Below are positions 46,761-55,961 of a stretch of DNA of 64,000 nucleotides, piece by piece. The notes under the pieces are model-generated. The model was not told the DNA's origin. It searched no databases and worked only from the letters and a program-made list of their open reading frames with translations. The stretch comes from Hyphomicrobium sp. (GTDB taxonomy: Bacteria; Pseudomonadota; Alphaproteobacteria; Rhizobiales; Hyphomicrobiaceae): the NCBI GenBank assembly GCA_022843145.1, contig JALHOF010000006.1, forward strand, positions 62,001 through 126,000, read 5' to 3'. The first letter of the stretch is position 1. The number at the start of each line of letters is the position of its first letter. The translations under genes were made by a program, and so were the position numbers.

Positions 46761-47465
46761 ATGAGCGCGAACACGCTGCGGATTGGTCTCGTCGCCTTCA
46801 CGGTGCTGGCCGTCGCGGCAATCACAAACATGGTCATGCTGCAACCGACGAGCAGCCGCCGGACCGCCGCCAAGGCCACCCGCGTCGCGACCGTCAGCGA
46901 AGTTCGCCCAGACGCTGCGACGCTGCGGCACGACGAGCGCGCGCCATTGCCGCAGGCCGCGAAGGCCGAACCGAAACCAGAAGCCGCGCCCGCGACCCCG
47001 GTAGTCGGGACGTCGGCGCAGGACGTGACGCGCGCGATCCAGCGCGAACTGAAAGAGCGCGGATACGAAGCGGGTGTGGCGGACGGACAACCGGGTTTGA
47101 TGACGCGCGCCGCCATCATGGCCTACGAGCACGATCGCAACATGAACCTGACGGGCGAACCGTCACCGCAGCTTCTGAAGCAGATCCTTCTGAACACCAT
47201 GCCGGTTTCGGCGACGACGCGGCCGGCGGCAACCCAGGAGCAGTCGGTGCAGGCGACGCAGGTGATCCGCACCGTCCAGCAATCGCTGGTGACGCTCGGC
47301 TATCTCCCGGGCAAGGTCGACGGTCGAATGGGCGACGATACCGTCCGCGCCATCCGCGAATTCGAACTCGACCAGGGCCTGCACGAAACCGGGCGCGTCT
47401 CGGGTCAACTGGTCGCGCGGCTGTCGCGGCTCGCCGGTCAAGGCCGGCTCGGCAGCAGCCGGTGA
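46761..47465 (+). CDS. Membrane-anchored protein with two peptidoglycan-binding domains
   Basis: 234 residues from ATG 46761. One N-terminal membrane helix (LRIGLVAFTVLAVAAITNMV), linker, then two PG_binding_1 units: residues ~93-145 (TRAIQRELKERGYEAGVADG) and ~165-225 (RTVQQSLVTLGYLPGKVDGR, then DDTVRAIREFE). It should tether the inner membrane to peptidoglycan. The CtrA-like site upstream suggests cell-cycle control. Confidence 0.85.
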   Translation: MSANTLRIGLVAFTVLAVAAITNMVMLQPTSSRRTAAKATRVATVSEVRPDAATLRHDERAPLPQAAKAEPKPEAAPATPVVGTSAQDVTRAIQRELKERGYEAGVADGQPGLMTRAAIMAYEHDRNMNLTGEPSPQLLKQILLNTMPVSATTRPAATQEQSVQATQVIRTVQQSLVTLGYLPGKVDGRMGDDTVRAIREFELDQGLHETGRVSGQLVARLSRLAGQGRLGSSR

Positions 47466-47517
47466 TCGGGCCCGGCGCACTTGCCCGGCGATCGCAGGCG
47501 ACTAGGATGCGGGCCAC

Positions 47518-47865
47518 ATGCGGCTGAAATCCGAGATCTGGGTCAAAGCGTTCATCCGCCGATGCGCTGTCGAGGGTGCGGCGGCGGTTGTCGTACGGCA
47601 TGGCGACAACGATGCCGGCGCGATCTTCATCAAGGTGTCGCGGCTCGACGGCACCTGCCGGGTTTTCGGCCCGGCGCCTGCCGGCTTGGACGATACCGCA
47701 ACCGATCGCCGCTGGACAAGCCGGCTCGGCGGCGGCGACAAGCCCGACCAGGATGCCGACGCCTACCTCGCGCGGGAGGCGGAGTTCGATCCGGATCTCT
47801 GGATCGTCGAGCTGGAGGACCGGGCAGGGCGGCACTTTCTCGACGATTGGCTGCAGAAAGAGTGA
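47518..47865 (+). CDS. DUF1491 family protein
   Basis: 115 residues. LKSEIWVKAFIRRCAVEGAA, GAIFIKVSRLDGT and DPDLWIVELEDRAGRHFLDD are the DUF1491 pattern, found mainly in Alphaproteobacteria. Function unknown. Confidence 0.85.
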   Translation: MRLKSEIWVKAFIRRCAVEGAAAVVVRHGDNDAGAIFIKVSRLDGTCRVFGPAPAGLDDTATDRRWTSRLGGGDKPDQDADAYLAREAEFDPDLWIVELEDRAGRHFLDDWLQKE

Positions 47866-47911
47866 TCCATTTGCGCCACGGCCGCCGCGAACACCGGCGC
47901 CGCAAGGGGCG

Positions 47912-47928
47912 TTAACTTTTTGTTAACC
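47912..47928 (+). promoter_or_regulatory. Consensus CtrA binding site
   Basis: TTAA-CTTTTTG-TTAACC is an exact match to TTAA-N7-TTAA with the preferred trailing CC, about 110 bases before the small gene at 48039. CtrA is the master cell-cycle regulator of alphaproteobacteria. Confidence 0.6.
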
Positions 47929-48038
47929 AATGCAGCTGCCAACTCATGATGCAGGCGGAACAAAAAATCCGGTATCGCTTATCGAAACGAGGGCCTGACG
48001 AGGAAACGCGTGGCGCAGGGCGTGTCACGGGGGACAAC

Positions 48039-48230
48039 ATGGCCACTATCGTCGATATCCGCAGTGCTTCATCCGGCAAGTCCGTTCGGGCGCATGGCGC
48101 TCCGGCAAAAGGCTCGGCCGAAATTCTGATCTTCACCGGCGTCAGATACAGCCGCTGGGAAGACGGCCGATCCGAAGGATCGAAGTCGTCGGCCCGGCAT
48201 CCGCGCGACCGGCTCGATCTGCAGGACTAG
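48039..48230 (+). CDS. Small conserved hypothetical protein
   Basis: 63 residues from ATG 48039 with GGGGGAC upstream; the frame is open from 47946 but the first part is poorly coding. MATIVDIRSASSGK and SAEILIFTGVRYSRWEDG appear to be a conserved core. The consensus CtrA site upstream marks it as possibly cell-cycle regulated. Function unknown. Confidence 0.6.
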   Translation: MATIVDIRSASSGKSVRAHGAPAKGSAEILIFTGVRYSRWEDGRSEGSKSSARHPRDRLDLQD

Positions 48231-48266
48231 CTGCACCGATCCGACCGGGTTGTGGGCGGGCGGAAT

Positions 48267-48842
48267 CTAGCGCGCGGCCGGTGCGCAGGTCGCCGTTGCG
48301 AGCATGGCTTCGGTCAGGCCTTGATAGGCGAGGCCCCGATCCGGCGCGCGCACGATCACGACGCCTTGCCGCGCAGCGATCGACAACTCTTGCCGCGTTG
48401 TTGGCGCGAGCCCGCGCGATTCCGGCGTCAAGCCCGTGAAGCGGTCACCCGACGGCACGAGCCTGATCGCGGCGGTCGTCTCCTGGTTGGCGAGCCCAGT
48501 GGCGGCATAGATGTTGTCGCCGGCGGTCGTGTAGACCGCGAGACTCCAGCCGACGCCGGGTAGATTTGCAGTGATGATGACAGGGCTTTTCGAGGTGTCG
48601 AACCGGCACATCGCATAGCGAGCGTCCGGCGCCAGGAACGGCAGCGGCTGCGCGGCGCGCGTGATGGGCGGCATCAGCTTCATGGCGTTGACCGGCAGCG
48701 CCGCGGCGAGGCGGCTATAGGGCGGCGCGGTCGCGAGATAGGGCGCGGCGAGGGTCGCGCAGATGTGCAGGATGGCGGCGGCGACAGCGGCGGCGAGCAC
48801 GGCGCGCAATTCGATCCGGCGCAGCAAATCGAGAATTCTCAT
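48267..48842 (-). CDS. DUF1254-type membrane-anchored protein
   Basis: 191 residues from the ATG at 48842. N-terminal membrane helix (LRAVLAAAVAAAILHICATL), then the DUF1254-like beta pattern: ARYAMCRFDTSKSPVIITAN and WSLAVYTTAGDNIYAATGL. It begins 7 bases after the DUF1214 gene's stop, a pairing common in alphaproteobacteria. Role unknown. Confidence 0.78.
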   Translation of the reverse strand: MRILDLLRRIELRAVLAAAVAAAILHICATLAAPYLATAPPYSRLAAALPVNAMKLMPPITRAAQPLPFLAPDARYAMCRFDTSKSPVIITANLPGVGWSLAVYTTAGDNIYAATGLANQETTAAIRLVPSGDRFTGLTPESRGLAPTTRQELSIAARQGVVIVRAPDRGLAYQGLTEAMLATATCAPAAR

Positions 48843-48849
48843 CGCGGTC

Positions 48850-49476
48850 TCATCGGCATTGAACCTTGCGGATCGAGGGCAGGTCGATCGGACGCGGCGC
48901 ATCGACACCAGACTGCTGCGCGGCCGGATCGAAAATCGTAAGCATCAATGCAAGGCGGCCCGCGCCGCCGGTGGGCAGCCAGTTGCCGGGTCGCGCGTCA
49001 CGGGCAAGCGTGACGGTGAAGCGGCCGTCGGACCCGGATGCGAGGGTGTCGCTGGTGTATGCATGACGCTCGGTCGGGTTGGCGATCAGCCGGCCATGCT
49101 CGTCGAATGCGGCGATGCTCCACCAGCTCGCTTCGAGGCTGCGGCCATCGACGGCGTAGTCGCACGAGGAATGCAGTTTGAGACCGTCGCCGTCGGTCCG
49201 CGCGAGATAGGTGTGGGCGACTTCGGTCGACAACACCATCGTGCCGATGCGGGCGAAATGGGCGCGTGTGTAGGGATCGGCATCGATACGGGCGGCGTTG
49301 GTCCACATCACCCACGGGCCGACGGTGCGGGTGGTCAATCCAAATCCGGCCTCGACCAGATGCCAGCTCGACATCAGGCCAGTGGCGATGACCAGGGCGA
49401 TCACGGCGGCGAGTGACGACAGCCGGGCCGCGTGGGCCAACACCCGCTTCTTGATCTGATGCAAGCTGAAGTTCAT
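48850..49476 (-). CDS. DUF1214 domain-containing protein
   Basis: 208 residues. Membrane helix (LSSLAAVIALVIATGLMSSW) followed by TVGPWVMWTNAARIDADPYTR, an AHFARIG segment and SLEASWWSIAAFDEHGRLI, the DUF1214 signature. Lies between the PBP gene and the DUF1254 gene on the same strand, 10 bases after the former, so the three may be one transcript. Confidence 0.85.
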   Translation of the reverse strand: MNFSLHQIKKRVLAHAARLSSLAAVIALVIATGLMSSWHLVEAGFGLTTRTVGPWVMWTNAARIDADPYTRAHFARIGTMVLSTEVAHTYLARTDGDGLKLHSSCDYAVDGRSLEASWWSIAAFDEHGRLIANPTERHAYTSDTLASGSDGRFTVTLARDARPGNWLPTGGAGRLALMLTIFDPAAQQSGVDAPRPIDLPSIRKVQCR

Positions 49477-49486
49477 GGGGCTCCGC

Positions 49487-51748
49487 TCAAGGTATGGCGC
49501 GGCGCGCGGGATCGGCGGCGGCGGAGTTGAGCGGCGTCGTGGTGGCCGCGCGGCGGTCGGCGGGTTCCGGCGCGGCGGGGGTAGCGCCGGGCGTGACGGG
49601 CAACGGCGCGGTTTCAGGGATGCCGCCGGCCTTGCGCAGCGATTGCGCGAGTTTCTTCAGAGCGTCCCGCGTCTGATCGGGCATCAGGCTCGACGACTTG
49701 CGCGATCCGGGCTGACCCGGCGCGCCGGCGACGGCGGTCGGATCGTTGCGGCGCGCCTCGGCGATGCGTTGCTGCTCCTCGACCTGCTTGGGATGCGGCG
49801 CGAGGCCAGGAATCGTGGGTATGTTCATGTTGGTGTGCGCAACCGACATAAACGATTGCCATGTCTGGGCGGGCAGGGATCCGCCGGTCACTTTGTTCAT
49901 CGGACGGAAGTCGTCATTGCCGATCCACACGCCGGTGACGAGCTGGCCGGTGAAACCCATGAACCACGCATCGCGGTAGCCAGAACTGGTGCCGGTCTTG
50001 CCGACGGCGTGGGTGAAGTCGAGAGCGGCGCGCTTGCCGGTGCCTTCGTTGACGACCATCTGCAGCATCGTATTCATTTGCTCGGCGACGCGGCGTTGCA
50101 CGACCTGCGGCGCCTGCGGCTCGTCGCGCTCGCGGGTGTAGAGCAGGTCGCCCTTGGAGCTGAACAGCTCGAGCACGGCGTAGGGTTTCGACAGCCGGCC
50201 GCCATTGGCGTAGGTCGCGTAGGCGCCGGTGTGCTCGATGAGCGGGATGCCGGTGTCGCCGAGCGCCATAGAGCAGGTGCGTTTGACGCCGGTGACGCCG
50301 AGCCGCTTGGTCAACTCGATCACCTTTTCGCGCCCGACCTTGAACGACAGATCGGCGGCGGTGGTGTTGAGCGAGCGTGCGAAGGCTTCACCCATCGGCA
50401 AGGAGCGTCCGGAACCGCCGCCGCCATCGTAGTTCGACGGATACCAGTTGCCGCACGCCTGCGAACTGTCACGCACCGTCGAGCGCGGCGAGTAGCCGTT
50501 CTCGAGAGCGGCCGCGTAGACGTAGAGCTTGAACGAGGAGCCGGGTTGCCGCCGCGCGGCAGTCGCGCGGTTGAACTGGCTCTCGCCGTAGTCGAGGCCG
50601 CCGACGACGGCGCGAACCGCCCCGTCGACGTCCATGCTGACGAGCGCACCGGACTTCGCCTGTTCCGAACGTCCGTGCTGGCGGATGGTCGACTGCAGCG
50701 CCTCGTCGGCCGCCTTCTGCATGGTGAGGTCGATCGTCGTGCGCGCCGTCACGACGAACTGGTTCTTGCCGTCGGCGATCCGCTGCACCTCTTCGAAGGC
50801 CCAGTCGAGAAACCAGTCGGGACTATGCGCGGTGCGGGTCTCGACGATGCGGGCGGGATGCAGCCGCGCCTGATGGACTTGTCCCGGCGAATAGAAGCCC
50901 GCCTCGACGAGGTTGGAGAGCACCTCGTTGGTGCGGGCGCGGGAGGCGGGCAGGTTGACGTGCGGGGCGTATTTCGTCGGCGCCTTGAACAGGCCGCCCA
51001 TCAGCGCCGCCTCGGCGAGGGTGACGTCCTTGACCGATTTGCCGAAGTAGAACTGCGCGGCGGCTTCGACGCCGAACGCGCCGCCGCCCATGTAGGCGCG
51101 GTCGAGATAGAGTTTCAGGATCTCGCGCTTGGTGAAGCGGCTTTCGAGCAGGAACGAGAGGAACAGCTCCTTGATCTTGCGTTGGAGCGACCGTTCGGAG
51201 GAGAGGAACAGGTTCTTGGCGAGCTGCTGCGTCAGCGTCGAGCCGCCCTGCACGACATCGTTGGCCTGCAGGTTGGTGACGAGCGCGCGGAAGGTGCCGA
51301 GCACGTCGATGCCGTAGTGTTCGAAAAAGCGGCGGTCCTCGGTCGCGAGCGTCGCCTTGATGACGGACTCGGGAATGTCCTCCAGCGGCACCGCGTCGTT
51401 GTGCAGGATGCCGCGCTTGCCGATCTCGGTGCCGTTCTTGTCGAGGAAGGTGACGGAGTACTTGCCGGTGAGGAACTTGCCCTCGTCAAACTCGATGAAG
51501 GCGGGGATGGCGAGCCCATACATCACAACGAGACCGCCGGCGCCGAGCGTGAACGCCTCCGACGCCGCCTCGTTCAACAGACGCTTCCAGCCGGACAGGC
51601 GGAACCGCGCGAAAAAGCTCGAACCGGCGTTCCAGAAGTCGAGCACGCGCGCCCAGGCATCGGCCAGCGTCGAATCGATTTTCGAATCGATTCCGAGCCA
51701 GTTGATGATCTTGTCGCGTCCGCCCTGCTTGAAGAACCAATCGCTCAA
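49487..51748 (-). CDS. Class A penicillin-binding protein (transglycosylase/transpeptidase)
   Basis: 753 residues. One membrane helix near 65-85. The GT51 domain carries [17 protein letters not shown] (catalytic Glu near 139), [17 protein letters not shown] and [13 protein letters not shown]. The transpeptidase domain has SxxK in [14 protein letters not shown] (Ser near 403), [10 protein letters not shown] and [13 protein letters not shown]. It polymerises and cross-links peptidoglycan at the periplasmic face. The tail after ~660 is Pro/Ala-rich and disordered. Confidence 0.94.
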   Translation of the reverse strand: MSDWFFKQGGRDKIINWLGIDSKIDSTLADAWARVLDFWNAGSSFFARFRLSGWKRLLNEAASEAFTLGAGGLVVMYGLAIPAFIEFDEGKFLTGKYSVTFLDKNGTEIGKRGILHNDAVPLEDIPESVIKATLATEDRRFFEHYGIDVLGTFRALVTNLQANDVVQGGSTLTQQLAKNLFLSSERSLQRKIKELFLSFLLESRFTKREILKLYLDRAYMGGGAFGVEAAAQFYFGKSVKDVTLAEAALMGGLFKAPTKYAPHVNLPASRARTNEVLSNLVEAGFYSPGQVHQARLHPARIVETRTAHSPDWFLDWAFEEVQRIADGKNQFVVTARTTIDLTMQKAADEALQSTIRQHGRSEQAKSGALVSMDVDGAVRAVVGGLDYGESQFNRATAARRQPGSSFKLYVYAAALENGYSPRSTVRDSSQACGNWYPSNYDGGGGSGRSLPMGEAFARSLNTTAADLSFKVGREKVIELTKRLGVTGVKRTCSMALGDTGIPLIEHTGAYATYANGGRLSKPYAVLELFSSKGDLLYTRERDEPQAPQVVQRRVAEQMNTMLQMVVNEGTGKRAALDFTHAVGKTGTSSGYRDAWFMGFTGQLVTGVWIGNDDFRPMNKVTGGSLPAQTWQSFMSVAHTNMNIPTIPGLAPHPKQVEEQQRIAEARRNDPTAVAGAPGQPGSRKSSSLMPDQTRDALKKLAQSLRKAGGIPETAPLPVTPGATPAAPEPADRRAATTTPLNSAAADPARRAIP

Positions 51749-51884
51749 AGGGGTTAGCCTTGCCGGATATCATGACGAGCCGGTGTCGCCTTGCACGAGA
51801 TGTGATAGCAAGGCACCCGATTGTGGTTATTTATCATTTTCCGGCACGGGAACGCGAGAGGTCAGATTGGCAGCGGTGGATAGA

Positions 51885-52367
51885 ATGGCGGGCGGTGCGG
51901 GAGAGGCGGTTTCCGGCCACGGCGGCGAGCGGCCGTTCTGGGAGCGGAAGACGCTCGAGGAAATGAACCAGGTCGAGTGGGAGAGCCTGTGCGACGGCTG
52001 CGGCCGCTGCTGTCTGCTGAAGCTCGAGGACGAGGACACGGGCGAGATTCACCTGATGCGGCTCGCGTGCAAGCTCTTGGATGTCGGATCGTGCCGGTGT
52101 CGCGATTATTCGAACCGGTTTGCGCAGGTGCCGGATTGTCTGACGATCGATGCCGAGAAGGTGCGGTCGCTCGGGTGGCTGCCGTCGAGCTGCGGCTACC
52201 GGCGGATCGCGGAGGGGCGCGGGCTGGCGTGGTGGCACCCGCTGGTGTCGGGCTCGAACGACACTGTGCACGAGGCGGGCATCTCGGTGCGCGGATTCGC
52301 GCGCAGCGAGACAGGCGTCGATGACGACGCGTGGGAGCGCTACATCATCAAGGGGTTCGACGAGTAG
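51885..52367 (+). CDS. YcgN family cysteine cluster protein (UPF0260)
   Basis: 160 residues from ATG 51885. [55 protein letters not shown] and [20 protein letters not shown] match YcgN. The cysteine set suggests metal or Fe-S binding. Divergent from the PBP gene. Confidence 0.9.
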   Translation: MAGGAGEAVSGHGGERPFWERKTLEEMNQVEWESLCDGCGRCCLLKLEDEDTGEIHLMRLACKLLDVGSCRCRDYSNRFAQVPDCLTIDAEKVRSLGWLPSSCGYRRIAEGRGLAWWHPLVSGSNDTVHEAGISVRGFARSETGVDDDAWERYIIKGFDE

Positions 52368-52433
52368 GGGGACGCGCGGCGCGACGGCGGCGGCGCGCAC
52401 AATTGCACGCCGCCGGAGTTACGAAAGTCGCGA

Positions 52434-52925
52434 TCAGGCGGCGCGGGCCGACGGCTCGTTGATGCTCTCGACGGCCATCGCGGTCAGCTTGTGGTTCGCG
52501 GCCTTTTCCTGGTCGAGGATGCCCGACAAGAGGTCGTGAGCCTCTGTGTGACCGAGCGCCTTGGCCCATTCGCGCAGTGTGCCGTAGCGCGCGATTTCGT
52601 AATGCTCGATGGCCTGGCAGCAGCCGATCAATGCGGCGTCGGCGGCGGTGCCCTTCTTGGCCTCCTCGATAATGCCTTCGCATTCCTTGATCAGACCTTC
52701 GATGGCGTCGCACTTCTCGCCGCTGGCCTCCGACTTGATCGATTTGAAGACGGCTTTCAGCGTTTTGATCTGGTCCTTGGTTTCGGTGAGATGGGCTTCG
52801 AGCCCCTTCTTCAACGCGGCGTTCGACGAGGCAGCGATGACTGACGGAAGCGCCTTCGCGATCGCATTCTCGGCGTAATACATATCCTTCAGCGTGTGCT
52901 CGAAGACCTCGGCGAGGGTTTTCAT
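52434..52925 (-). CDS. Ferritin-like DUF892 (YciF-type) protein
   Basis: 163 residues from the ATG at 52925. KTLAEVFEHTLKDMYYAENA, AHLTETKDQIKTLKAVF and AIEHYEIARYGTLREWA give the four-helix DUF892 fold with candidate metal ligands (E, H). Stress-associated relatives exist. It is the last non-GTA gene before the phage-type cluster. Confidence 0.9.
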   Translation of the reverse strand: MKTLAEVFEHTLKDMYYAENAIAKALPSVIAASSNAALKKGLEAHLTETKDQIKTLKAVFKSIKSEASGEKCDAIEGLIKECEGIIEEAKKGTAADAALIGCCQAIEHYEIARYGTLREWAKALGHTEAHDLLSGILDQEKAANHKLTAMAVESINEPSARAA

Positions 52926-53150
52926 GTGCTGCTCCCTGGTATGGACCGGCGATGGGCGGATCATCCGCGCCGATACGCGCCGGCTGCGGGAACAACGCGC
53001 CCGTCGTGACGCGGTTCCGGCTCGGGCGGTCTTTATCCCCGCGTGACGGTGGTGGGGTAGAGTTCGGGTATGACGCGAGAGGTGCGGGCGGCGGGGCCGA
53101 GGCTGATGCCGGCGGCGGGGCCGCACTCGCGGGAAAGACAAACACACACA

Positions 53151-53734
53151 TGCCACGATTGAACGACGCCCAGTGGGCGGAGGTGCGCGCGCTCTATGAG
53201 TGCGGCGAGGGGACGGTGCGGGCGATCGCCGACCGGTTCGGCATCAACGACGAAACGATCCTCAAGAGGGCGCGGACCGCTGCGTGGCTGCGGCGGGCCG
53301 GGCGGGTGGCGACGAAGGTCGGCAAGAAGGGCCCGGATGCGCCGGTGCCGCCGGGGCATCCGACGCGCGCGGTGCGGCAGGCGCTGATCCGGCGGCTCTA
53401 CAAGGCGATCGATATGAAACTCAAGCACTGGGAGGACCGGATGACGGACGGCGAAACGCTGTCGGCGGCCGACAGCGAACGCATGGCGAAGGAAGTGACG
53501 ACGATGATCAGCGGGTTCGAGAAAGTGGCGGAGACCGAAGGTGCGATCGAAAAACGGGACGCCCACACCGCCGCCGCCAACTCTGGAAACGCCAAGCGCG
53601 GACGCGGCAAGCGCGCCGGCGACGGCGACGGCTCAACTGATACCATCGGCGGTGACGCGGAGCGCATGCGCCGAGAGATTGCGGTCCGTCTTGAGCGCCT
53701 TCGCGCCATCGGAGCTGGCGGCCGCGCTGCGTGA
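53151..53734 (+). CDS. Small-terminase-like HTH protein, first gene of GTA-like cluster
   Basis: 194 residues from ATG 53151. The N-terminus is a helix-turn-helix: RLNDAQWAEVRALYECGEGT, then AIADRFGINDETILKRARTA. The rest is helical and charged. A DNA-binding protein directly upstream of a large-terminase frame is the position of RcGTA g1 (small terminase). The 3' end overlaps the terminase reading frame. The assignment rests on position and HTH, not on a firm family match. Confidence 0.6.
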
Positions 53735-54728
53735 ACTCGACGCCGGGGAAACGGCATTCCTGCAAGCGGACTGGCAGGTGTGGGCGCGCGACGACCAGCT
53801 GCCGCCGCGGACCGGCCTCGACGGCGAGAGCTGGCGGGTGTGGCTGATCCTCGGCGGGCGTGGCGCGGGCAAGACGCGGGCGGGCGCGGAATGGGTGCGG
53901 GCGAAGGCGCTGGGCATCGGGCCGGTGGGCATCGTTCCGGCCAAGCGGATCGCGCTCGTCGGCGAGACGATCTGGCGGCAGACGGTGCTGCCGCTCGTCA
54001 ATCGCACGGCGAAGGCGATGTCGGGGTGGCTCGGGCCGGCGTACGGCGGCGGGCTTGAGCTGCGCCCCGACCTCGATCAGATCGAGGCGCTGGCCTCCGA
54101 GCGCGAGGCGCTGTGGACCAGGCTCGGCAAGGCCGAGTTCCTGTCGGATGACGAGAAGCGCGCGGCAACAGGCTACGGTCCGAAGGCGGAAGAAAAATCC
54201 GGAGGTGGTGGCGCGGTCAAATTCAACCCCTATCATGACGAGCTTGGGCGGTTCACGACCGGCGATGGCGGCGGTGACACAGCGATCGTCCCGGTAGCCT
54301 TCCGGCCGCGAGGTGGAGGCGGCAAGCCTCCGCCGTCACCGCCACCACCGGCCAAGCCAGCGCAGCCGCACACGCCTGGATTGCCACCGGGAGCTGGCGG
54401 ACAGGCGCAGCCCACACCGCCGAAACCATCCGAGCAGCGTCTCGAGGAAATCCTGAAGCCCGGCGGGAAGGAAATAGGGGAGCGGTTGGGAGGTGCCAAG
54501 GAACGCATCAGGTCAATAGAGAAGACCGAGTTTGATACGCTGAGGTCAAAATTGCTTGACGGCTCGAAGGAAGTGCCGACCCCAACGGAATACAGGGGGA
54601 AATGGTATGAGCGACCGGACGGAACAAGGTTTGGAGTTCGCGAAAGCACAGAAAGTGGAACGACCATCGACGTGATAAACGGTGGTAAAAGTGGGCTTGA
54701 GAACGGTTACAGGATACACCAAAAATGA
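53652..54728 (+). CDS. Chimera: large terminase N-terminus + portal C-terminus + polymorphic toxin domain
   Basis: The frame is open from GTG 53541; starts at GTG 53652 or TTG 53691 fit better. To ~53969 it is GTA large terminase: WARDDQLPPRTG, WRVWLILGGRGAGKTRAG (Walker A), RIALVGET. At 53970 it changes in frame to the portal end: IWRQTVLPLVNRTAKAMSGW, LELRPDLDQIEALASEREAL, AEFLSDDEKRAATGYGP. Terminase Walker B and nuclease and most of the portal are missing, roughly 2 kb if these genes were normal length. After the portal end come the anchor KFNPYHDELGRFTTGDGG (54219-54272), a Pro-rich linker and a ~90-residue C-terminal domain ending RESTESGTTIDVING and GYRIHQK, which looks like a toxin module. 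The following immunity-like gene overlaps its stop. Confidence 0.72.
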   Translation: MTRSACAERLRSVLSAFAPSELAAALRELDAGETAFLQADWQVWARDDQLPPRTGLDGESWRVWLILGGRGAGKTRAGAEWVRAKALGIGPVGIVPAKRIALVGETIWRQTVLPLVNRTAKAMSGWLGPAYGGGLELRPDLDQIEALASEREALWTRLGKAEFLSDDEKRAATGYGPKAEEKSGGGGAVKFNPYHDELGRFTTGDGGGDTAIVPVAFRPRGGGGKPPPSPPPPAKPAQPHTPGLPPGAGGQAQPTPPKPSEQRLEEILKPGGKEIGERLGGAKERIRSIEKTEFDTLRSKLLDGSKEVPTPTEYRGKWYERPDGTRFGVRESTESGTTIDVINGGKSGLENGYRIHQK

Positions 54729-55111
54729 CCAGTGAACCGCGCCATAGGACCTACGGTACGCCAATGAGTGAATGGATTAGCTTAGTCGGCGACCTGGACA
54801 GAGATGCGACAGGAGTCTGGCAACTCGTGCCGGACGGGCGTGATGGCTTTGGCTTGCAAGGCGACGAATTGATCGACTTCGTTCGGCGGAGCATTCACGC
54901 ATTGATTGATGCTGGGGCGGTTCCTGTGCGGGGTGGTGTCGGTACTGAATATGATTGGATTCCTCTGCGGCAGTACGGAACGACCAGCGACGAAATCTGT
55001 GAAGCGGTGATTGAGGAATGGCTGCGCGAGGCCGGAGACCCATCTCTGCTCTATAAGGTTTGGTTCGCGCGGCCCGATCCGTCACGTCCGACCTTCGTGA
55101 AGCTGGACTGA
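54725..55111 (+). CDS. Candidate immunity protein 1
   Basis: 128 residues; its ATG overlaps the stop of the chimera (ATGA), the usual arrangement for toxin-immunity pairs. An inner ATG at 54764 is possible. Acidic, single-domain: WISLVGDLDRDATGVWQLVP, LQGDELIDFVRRSIHALID and EWLREAGDPSLLYKVWF. GC is clearly lower than in the head genes. No GTA cluster I know has a gene here. Cognate immunity is inferred from position, size and charge; I cannot name the family. Confidence 0.6.
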   Translation: MTSEPRHRTYGTPMSEWISLVGDLDRDATGVWQLVPDGRDGFGLQGDELIDFVRRSIHALIDAGAVPVRGGVGTEYDWIPLRQYGTTSDEICEAVIEEWLREAGDPSLLYKVWFARPDPSRPTFVKLD

Positions 55112-55200
55112 CAGACCGTCGTCGGGGGCATTGGCCGCATGGCGACCGCGCGGGTTGTGGCGTGGGAGACCCTGGGGCAGGCTCGACCCGCCGGGATGGA

Positions 55201-55947
55201 ACGCGAGGCGCTGTCAGTTCGCGCGCCTCCGGCACGACGTGGACCCGGCTCGGCAAGGCCGAGTTTCTCAGCGAGGACGAGAAGCGCGCGGCAACAGGCT
55301 ACGGTCCGAAGGCGGAGGGTGGAGACGCGGGAAGCCCCCCTTCACCCCCTCCCTCTCCCCAAAGGGAGAGGGAGCAGGCCGCGCGCGCCGCCAAGTTCAA
55401 TCCGTATCACGACGAGTTGGGAAGGTTCACGACGGGCGACGGTGGTGGGGGCGGTAGCGGCGGGGAGATTCGAGAAGCGAGAACCCAACTTGTTGCGGAT
55501 CATCCGGGCCCCGCACAGCTGGGAATTGACGTCGAGGATGAGGATGCCAAATATGGTGGGCACGCATTCAAGAGGCATGTCTCCCGGCCAAACGAGGAAC
55601 TAATAGGGATTGTCAGCCGGGATCGGTATTACGGGATTGGTTTCTCGGTCGCGCGTAAGGCACAGGGCAGCTTCCTGACGAAAGAAGATGCCAACAACTT
55701 GGTAAATAGGGTTCTCGAAAACTATGCGACATCCGTGGCAGAGGTTGCCTCAGGTGCGAGGTTGACGGCTGCCTTTACGCAAAGGTTTGGTTATGTAACA
55801 GGAAAGGAAGCTTTTCGATCGAACGCGGCATCCGAACCATACATGAGGCCTACGTACGAGGTCTATGTCGAGATCGATCATGATCTTCGGTCGCCAAATG
55901 GCTTTCGCATCTATACGGCATATCCCAGAAATCGACGCCAGAATTGA
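55201..55947 (+). pseudogene. Orphan cassette: portal C-terminal fragment + anchor + CdiA-CT RNase A-like toxin
   Basis: The frame is open from 55060, but no good start or ribosome binding site precedes the portal-like part, so it looks displaced and silent. WTRLGKAEFLSEDEKRAATG repeats the portal end of the chimera; then a Pro/Ser-rich linker, the same anchor KFNPYHDELGRFTTGDGG (from 55393), and a toxin domain from ~55480. HAFKRHVSRPNEELIG (His at 55576), FLTKEDANNLVNRVLENY, and the C-terminal IYTAYP (Thr 55915, Tyr 55921) match the RNase A-like domain of CdiA-CT toxins, whose active site uses an N-terminal His and a C-terminal Thr-x-Tyr. Low GC in the toxin part indicates transfer. Confidence 0.7.
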
Positions 55948-55961
55948 TAGGAGTGACGGAA

